In this document: in pieces, positions 59,189-64,000 of the stretch | How positions within the stretch are numbered: the first letter of the stretch is position 1 | Layout: each line of letters opens with the position of its first letter | Origin: Streptomyces sp. R302 | GTDB taxonomy: Bacteria > Actinomycetota > Actinomycetes > Streptomycetales > Streptomycetaceae | NCBI RefSeq assembly: GCF_012927245.1 | Contig: NZ_JABBGE010000010.1 | Span: forward strand, 124,001-188,000 | Direction: 5' to 3' | Length of the DNA stretch: 64,000 bases | Notes under the pieces: generated by a model | Databases searched by the model: none | What the model was told of the DNA's origin: nothing | Seen by the model: only the letters and a program-made list of their open reading frames with translations | Program-made: the position numbers and the translations under genes

Positions 59189-59671
59189 TCAGGCCCGCCC
59201 GTGCACCCGCGTGACAAGCCGTTCCAGGAACTCCCGCTGCCCGGCGACAAGCAGCGGAGCCGCCGCCTCCGCGGTGAACCACCCCACCCGGTCCAGCTCC
59301 GGAAACTCCGCCAGGACCCCGGAGCGCGGCGGCCACTCCATCGAGAACGTCCCCGGCACCACCGCCGCCGGGTCGAGGTCCCCCTCCACCGCCCACACGG
59401 TGACGGTCTTTCCGCCGCCCTGCCGCACCTCCCCGAGCGCGAGCCACTCGCCCTCCGGGACCGGCAGTCCCAGCTCCTCCCGGAACTCCCGCCGGGCCGC
59501 GTCCTCCGGAGCCTCCTCCGGCCCGTACTCGCCCTTCGGCACCGACCAGGCGGCCTGCTCCCGGCGCGCCCAGAACGGCCCGCCCATGTGCCCGATGAGC
59601 ACCTCGATCCCGTCGTCCTCCGCCCCGCTCCGACGGAAGACGAGCAGACCCGCGCTGCGCCTGACCGCCAT
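59189..59671 (-). CDS. NUDIX hydrolase
   Basis: This 160-residue protein has the Nudix box GEYGPEEAPEDAARREFREELG (about 48-69), matching Gx5Ex7REUxEExGU. The layout (SAGLLVFRR; WSVPKGEY; VGWFTAEAA) is typical of Ap4A/ADP-ribose-type house-cleaning hydrolases. It hydrolyses a nucleoside diphosphate derivative that cannot be specified. Confidence 0.93.
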   Translation of the reverse strand: MAVRRSAGLLVFRRSGAEDDGIEVLIGHMGGPFWARREQAAWSVPKGEYGPEEAPEDAARREFREELGLPVPEGEWLALGEVRQGGGKTVTVWAVEGDLDPAAVVPGTFSMEWPPRSGVLAEFPELDRVGWFTAEAAAPLLVAGQREFLERLVTRVHGRA

Positions 59672-59683
59672 GCCGCCAGTCTC

Positions 59684-59749
59684 GCCGACCCGCCCGGGCC
59701 GCGCACGGCCACACGCGCCGACCCGCCCGGGGTACGCACGGCCACGCGC
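59684..59749. repeat. Two imperfect 33-bp direct repeats
   Basis: The unit GCCGACCCGCCCGGG...GCACGGCCAC starts at 59684 and again at 59717, with a few mismatches, in the 127-nt gap upstream of the NUDIX gene. Confidence 0.75.
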
Positions 59750-59798
59750 GCCGCGCCGGCCGGCCGAGCCCGACGCCCCGGGGGCCCTCGTCCGCCCC

Positions 59799-60749
59799 TT
59801 ACGCCCCGCCGTTCAGGTGCGTCCACACGGCCTCGGCGGCCCTCCGGCCCTCCGCGGCGGCGCGGACCGCGGGCGTGCCGCCGCGCAGGAGGCCGCCCGC
59901 CGCGAAGACGCCCGGCACGCCGGTGCGCAGGGACGCGTCCACCAGGGGCGCGCGGGTGCCGGGTGCGAGGGGGAGGCCGCCCGCGCGGGCCAGTTCGTGC
60001 TCCGGGGTCCAGTCGCCGGTGAGGACGAGCGTGTCGCAGCGGAGCGGACGGGCGCGCCCGTGCCGGTCCCGGACGGTCACTCCGGCGAGCCGCCCCCGGC
60101 CGGTCAGCTCCGTCACCGCCGCGCCCGTCAGCACCGGGACCCCGGGGGCGGTCGCGTACCCTTCCCCGGTGACCACGGCCGCCACCGTGACACCGGCGCG
60201 GCGCAGCAGCCTGACGGCGTGTCCGGCCGTCGCTCCGCCGCCGACGACCACGGCGCGTCGGCCGATCCGCTCCGGGCGCGGGCCGAGGAGGGCGACGGTC
60301 CGGTGGAGCTCACCGGCCGTCAGGACCCCCTCGGGGCGGGTGCCGGGGAGCAGCCGGGCCGGGCGGGACCGCTCGCGGGCGCCCGTCGCCAGGACCACCG
60401 CCCGCGCCACGACGGTCTCCGGCCCGCTCGGCGAGGCCGTCTCCAGGGCGAGCGGACCCGCCCAGCCGACGACCGACACGCCGGTACGCAGGACGGCGCC
60501 GGCCCGCCCCGCCGCCCGCACGGCGCGCCGCGCGTACCCGGGTCCGTCGAGGGCGCGCCCGCGCGCGTCCGCGCCGAAACCCGGGTGGGCGCAGTGCTGG
60601 GGCACGCCCCCGCCCTCCGGCTCCCGCTCCAGGACCTCGACGCGTCCGATTCCGAGCGCCGCGAGCCGAGCCGCCGCGGCGAGCCCCGCCGGACCCGCCC
60701 CGACGACCAGCACGTCGACGGCCCGCGCCTCCCGTGACCGTGCGTTCAC
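59799..60749 (-). CDS. NAD(P)/FAD-dependent oxidoreductase, partner of the GlpA-like dehydrogenase
   Basis: This 316-residue flavoprotein has the N-terminal VVGAGPAGLAAAARLAALG, the subfamily motif PQHCAHPGFG, a second Rossmann GGGATAGHAVRLLRRAG and the closing GVFAAGGLLRGG. It belongs with GlpA-type glycerol-3-phosphate dehydrogenases that use a second flavoprotein. The GTG at 60749 overlaps the stop of the upstream gene as GTGA. The small DUF1667 protein that often accompanies this pair is not found downstream. Confidence 0.85.
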   Translation of the reverse strand: MNARSREARAVDVLVVGAGPAGLAAAARLAALGIGRVEVLEREPEGGGVPQHCAHPGFGADARGRALDGPGYARRAVRAAGRAGAVLRTGVSVVGWAGPLALETASPSGPETVVARAVVLATGARERSRPARLLPGTRPEGVLTAGELHRTVALLGPRPERIGRRAVVVGGGATAGHAVRLLRRAGVTVAAVVTGEGYATAPGVPVLTGAAVTELTGRGRLAGVTVRDRHGRARPLRCDTLVLTGDWTPEHELARAGGLPLAPGTRAPLVDASLRTGVPGVFAAGGLLRGGTPAVRAAAEGRRAAEAVWTHLNGGA

Positions 60750-62266
60750 CGGGCCCCGGCCCCCTTCCCGTACTCCTCGACGAGGGCGCGCAGCGTCGGC
60801 CGGCAGTGGCCGCCCTGGCAGCGGCCGGCACCGGCGCGGGTGCGGCGGCGCAGACCGGCGAGGCCGGCGGGCGGGACGGGCGAGGCGAGCGCGGCACGCA
60901 CCTCGCCGCGGGTGACGTGCTCGCAGTGGCAGACGACCGCGCCGAGTTCGGGGTCGCGGGCGACGGCCGCCGCGTCCCGGTAGGGGCGGGGGAACGCCTC
61001 GCCGAGGTTCGGCACCCGGACCGGCGCGAGCGGCGCCTCGGGGCCGGTCCGCAGCCCGCACTCGCCGAGCAGCCCGAGGGCGTGCTCGGCGAGGGCCAGG
61101 GAGGCGGACAGGCCCGTGGAGCGGATCCCGCCGACCGTGACGTACCGCAGCGCGGGATGGGCGGCGCACCGGTAGTCCTCCCGCCCGGTGGCGGCCCGCA
61201 GGCCCGCGTACGCGGCCGTCACCTCCTCCTCCGCCAGCGCGGGCACGATCCGCGCGCCCTGCTCCCGCAGCCCGGCGAGGCCGTCGGCGGTCGTGCCGGT
61301 GGCGGTGCGGTCGTGGAGGTCCTCGGCGGTCGGGCCGACCAGCACGTTCCCGTACACGGTGGGCGTGACGAGGACGCCCTTGCCGAGCGGGCCGGGCACG
61401 GGCAGCAGGATGTGCCGCACGAGCGGGCGGGCGTCCTTGTCGAGGACGAGCAGCTGGCCCCGGCGGGGCGTGACCGTGAAGTCCCGTACGCCGAGCAGCG
61501 CGTCGAAGCCGTCGGCGTACAGTCCGCAGGCGTTGACCAGGAACCGGGCGGTGAGCGGGCCCCGCGTGGTGACCAGCCGGTGCGGCGCGCCGTCGTCGCC
61601 GGTACCGGTCCGGGTCCCGGGGACGACGTCCGTCACCCGGCAGCCGAGCAGCAGGTCCACGCCGGACAGGACGGCCTGGGTGGCGTAGGCGAGGGTGGTG
61701 CTCCAGGGGCAGACGATCGACTCGCCGGGCACGGCCAGCGCGCCGAGCGCGCCGGGGCCGAGGTGCGGCTCGCGGCGGCGGAGCTCGTCCGCGCCGACGA
61801 TCCGGGTGGCGTGGTGGCCGTTGCGGGCGGACTTCGCGGCGAGGCCGGGAAGGGCGGCCAGCTGCTCCTCGTCCCAGGCGACGAGGAGCGCGCCGACCGG
61901 CTCGACGGGGATCCCCGCCTCGGCGGCGTACGCGGTGAGCAGCCGGTGGCCCGCCCGGACGAGCCCGGCCTCCAGGGTGCCGGGGGCGGCGTCGAAGCCG
62001 GTGTGGAGGATCGCGGTGTTGGCCTTGGACGTGCCCTCGCCGACGTCGTCCGCCGCGTCGACCAGAGCGACCCGCAGCCGGTACCGCGCCAGCGCGCGGG
62101 CGATCGCGGCCCCGACGACCCCGGCCCCCACCACGACGACGTCGTACGCGCCCTCCGCCCCGCCGGGCAGGGGGCCGCGCCGACTGACGTGGCCACTGAC
62201 GCGCCCGCCACCACCACCCGCCGCCGGCCCGACCGAGCGTGGCGACTCCAGCCCGTTCGCGGCCAC
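60746..62266 (-). CDS. GlpA-like FAD-dependent glycerol-3-phosphate dehydrogenase with C-terminal [2Fe-2S]
   Basis: This 506-residue protein has a Gly-rich N-terminus, then VVVVGAGVVGAAIARALARY (FAD), the DAO-type fold with SKANTAILHTGFDA, and GGIRSTGLSASLALAE. The BFD-like C-terminus carries C-x-C (CHCEHVT) and C-x4-C (RCQGGHC) for a [2Fe-2S] cluster. It should oxidise glycerol-3-phosphate made by the kinase upstream (47-nt gap). The GTG at 62266 is chosen because no later ATG, GTG or TTG precedes the FAD motif; the ribosome site (GGCAGGA) is modest. Confidence 0.83.
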   Translation of the reverse strand: MAANGLESPRSVGPAAGGGGGRVSGHVSRRGPLPGGAEGAYDVVVVGAGVVGAAIARALARYRLRVALVDAADDVGEGTSKANTAILHTGFDAAPGTLEAGLVRAGHRLLTAYAAEAGIPVEPVGALLVAWDEEQLAALPGLAAKSARNGHHATRIVGADELRRREPHLGPGALGALAVPGESIVCPWSTTLAYATQAVLSGVDLLLGCRVTDVVPGTRTGTGDDGAPHRLVTTRGPLTARFLVNACGLYADGFDALLGVRDFTVTPRRGQLLVLDKDARPLVRHILLPVPGPLGKGVLVTPTVYGNVLVGPTAEDLHDRTATGTTADGLAGLREQGARIVPALAEEEVTAAYAGLRAATGREDYRCAAHPALRYVTVGGIRSTGLSASLALAEHALGLLGECGLRTGPEAPLAPVRVPNLGEAFPRPYRDAAAVARDPELGAVVCHCEHVTRGEVRAALASPVPPAGLAGLRRRTRAGAGRCQGGHCRPTLRALVEEYGKGAGAR

Positions 62267-62313
62267 GGTCCTGCCGCCGTCCCTGCCGCCCGTCCGGCGG
62301 TGCCCGGGGCGGG

Positions 62314-63798
62314 TCACGCCGAGGCCCCCGACGACCCCGGGGCCCCCGACGCTCCCGGCGCCTCCTGGCGGTCGAGGAGCGCCGCGACCTCCGTCCGGAA
62401 GCGGCCGAGCCGGTCCGCCGCCTCGTCCGCCGAGATCGCGGGCTCGTACACGGCGGAGGGTTTCCACGGCGGTACGGCCTGCGGGACGGTGAGGTGCGGG
62501 TCGTGGCCGAGGCGGGCCATCGCGCCGACGCCGAGGGCGGTCGCGTCGGGGAGCGCGGAGACCTCCACCGGGAGCTGGAGCAGGTCCGCCTGGGTCTGCA
62601 TGAGCAGCGCGGAGCGGGTGAGGCCGCCGTCGGCGCGCAGGGCGTCGAGGGGGGCGCCCCGGTCCGCGGCCGCCGCCTCTGCGAGGTCGACGACCTGCGC
62701 GGCGATGCCTTCGACGAGGGCCCGCACCAGGTGTCCGCGGCCGGTGTCGAGGCCCAGGCCGGTGACCGTGCCGCGGGCGTCGGCGCGCCACCAGGGGGCG
62801 GCGAGTCCGGCGAGCGCGGGCACGAAGGTGACGCCGCCGCTGTCGGGCACGGAGCCGCCGACGGCGTCCAGGTCCCGCGCGCCGGAGACGACCCCGAGGT
62901 CGGTGAGCCAGCGGACGGCGGAGGCGACGGTGTACACCTGCCCGTCGAGGCAGTGCTCGGTACGTCCCCGCAGCCGCCAGGCCACGCAGCCGACGAGGCC
63001 GGTCGTGGTGCGGCGGGGGTGCGGACCGGTGCGGGCGAGGAGGAACGCCCCGGTGCCGTAGGTGCACTTGGCGGCGGCCGGCGCGGTGGCGCTCTGCGCG
63101 AGGAGCGCGGCCTGCTGGTCCACGACGAGCCCGGTGAGCGGCAGCGGCGGCCCGAACGCCGTGGTGGTGCCGACGGGTTCGTCGCAGTCGACGATCCGGG
63201 GGAGTTTCTCGCCGCCGAGGCCGTAGAGGTCGAGGGCGGGTCCGGACCAGGCGACGGCGGCCGGATCGAGCAGGCCGGTGCGGCCGGCCGTGGCCGCGTC
63301 GGTGACGAAGGCGCCCGTCAGCCGGTGGACCAGCCAGGCGTCGCTCGTCGTCACCACCCCGGCGCCGGTGGCGTGGCGACGGATCCAGGCCATCTTCGGC
63401 GCGGCGAAGTAGGGGTCGACGGGCAGGCCCGTCAGGTCCCGCAAGTCGTCATGGTGCGGCGTGAGTTCCGTGCAGATTCCGGCCGCCCTGCGGTCCTGCC
63501 AGACCAGGGCGTCGGTGAGCGCTTCGCCGGTGGCGGGGTCCCAGGAGAGGACCGTCTCGCCCTGGTTGGCGAGGCCCACGGCGACCACCGGTACGCCCGC
63601 CTCGGCGAGCGCGGCGCGGCCCGCCGCGACCACGGAGCCGTACAGTTCGGCGGGGTCGGCCTCGACGCGCCCGCCGGGCAGAGGGCGGGGTCTCACCGGT
63701 GCGGTGCCGGTGCCGAGAACGCCCCGTTCCGGGCACAGGACGAGTGCCTTGGTTCCGGAGGTGCCTTGGTCGACGGCGAGTACCGGGCCGCCCGTCAT
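62314..63798 (-). CDS. FGGY-family carbohydrate kinase, probable glycerol kinase
   Basis: This 494-residue two-domain ATP-dependent kinase contains LAVDQGTSGTKALVL (phosphate 1), KMAWIRRH and the FGGY signature region (TYGTGAFLLARTG; then DALRADGGLTRSALLMQTQADLL). Sequence and its two dehydrogenase neighbours favour glycerol as substrate, but xylulose- or erythritol-type kinases are not excluded. The ATG at 63798 has GGGAGCAGG upstream. It heads a three-gene operon. Confidence 0.86.
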   Translation of the reverse strand: MTGGPVLAVDQGTSGTKALVLCPERGVLGTGTAPVRPRPLPGGRVEADPAELYGSVVAAGRAALAEAGVPVVAVGLANQGETVLSWDPATGEALTDALVWQDRRAAGICTELTPHHDDLRDLTGLPVDPYFAAPKMAWIRRHATGAGVVTTSDAWLVHRLTGAFVTDAATAGRTGLLDPAAVAWSGPALDLYGLGGEKLPRIVDCDEPVGTTTAFGPPLPLTGLVVDQQAALLAQSATAPAAAKCTYGTGAFLLARTGPHPRRTTTGLVGCVAWRLRGRTEHCLDGQVYTVASAVRWLTDLGVVSGARDLDAVGGSVPDSGGVTFVPALAGLAAPWWRADARGTVTGLGLDTGRGHLVRALVEGIAAQVVDLAEAAAADRGAPLDALRADGGLTRSALLMQTQADLLQLPVEVSALPDATALGVGAMARLGHDPHLTVPQAVPPWKPSAVYEPAISADEAADRLGRFRTEVAALLDRQEAPGASGAPGSSGASA

Positions 63799-64000
63799 GT
63801 GCCTGCTCCCGTCGTGGGGTTCGCCGGAGGGAAGGGGTCAGGCTGGTGGGCCGGCGGCTCACCGTCAACCCTCTCCGGGCGAGCCTGTCAGGTCACTCAC
63901 GATTACTTGACGGTAGCTCAAAAGAAGGCGCTGGCCGGATAGTTACGGTCACAAGAATGATCCGGACGGTCACCTTCGGTCGCGCCTATAGTGAGCGCCG
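63799..64000. other. Right-edge intergenic region, possible start of a divergent gene
   Basis: The gap upstream of the kinase gene has a relatively AT-rich patch (63890-63960). On the plus strand TTGACG lies at 63907-63912. An ATG at 63957 opens a frame (MIRTVTFGRAYSERR) that runs off the edge, and TATAGT near 63987 could instead be a -10 for a gene beyond the window. Nothing firmer can be said. Confidence 0.3.

Noticed and set aside
63957..64000. Start of a divergent regulator gene
   Set aside because: Only 15 codons are inside the window and no ribosome site is present, so it is noted as a possibility and not called as a gene.

Overview
The window is high-GC actinobacterial DNA. Third codon positions are almost all G/C, starts are often GTG or TTG, genes are joined by 4-nt GTGA/ATGA overlaps, and several genes appear to start leaderless just after a TANNNT box. 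The gene content (long-form GAPDH, monomeric isocitrate dehydrogenase, DUF5133, a DrrAB-type exporter, a GH18 chitinase with a DasR-like box) points to the genus Streptomyces. No tRNA, rRNA, CRISPR array, prophage or insertion sequence was seen.

Region by region. 1-11.8 kb: the end of a giant HEAT-repeat protein; a minus-strand set (ribbon-helix-helix regulator, DUF4097 protein, DrrA/DrrB-like ABC exporter) preceded by an array of about 15 palindromic octamers phased at 10-11 bp; a secreted GH18 chitinase; an amidase that carries an in-frame REP-like hairpin insert; and a coiled-coil protein. 11.8-17.7 kb: a five-gene oligopeptide ABC importer. 17.8-26.6 kb: a winged-helix regulator, DUF817, an iron-boxed DUF2470 gene, a BCCT transporter, TetR, a CstR-like repressor, a class A beta-lactamase, a GNAT enzyme and a TTC38-like protein. 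26.6-36.9 kb: an M9 collagenase followed by a hydroxyproline catabolic set. This comprises a three-subunit D-hydroxyproline dehydrogenase, a DapA-family deaminase, two proline-racemase-family enzymes, an ornithine-cyclodeaminase-family reductase and a GntR/FCD regulator. 36.9-48.6 kb: gap, a serine hydrolase, a VanW protein, a 0.8-kb non-coding degenerate repeat tract, IclR, an ABM monooxygenase, LacI, PAP2 and monomeric icd. 48.6-59.7 kb: an ECF-like sigma factor fused through a membrane segment to an extracellular CAP domain, convergent with a separate CAP protein; then a universal stress protein, an epimerase, MFS, CGNR, a D,D-carboxypeptidase, a P450 and NUDIX. 59.8-63.8 kb: an FGGY (glycerol) kinase with two flavoprotein dehydrogenase subunits.

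The strongest system-level reading is a collagen/gelatin utilisation regulon. The collagenase promoter (26653-26684) and the peptide-importer promoter (17688-17719) share an identical 32-bp block covering -35, spacer and -10, 9 kb apart and in opposite orientation. A GT-N8-AC box inside that block resembles boxes in front of the dehydrogenase operon, the deaminase operon and the GntR gene. One GntR-type regulator could therefore coordinate extracellular collagen cleavage, peptide uptake and hydroxyproline breakdown. The second stand-out is the phased octamer array upstream of the ribbon-helix-helix gene. The third is the membrane-tethered sigma-CAP fusion.
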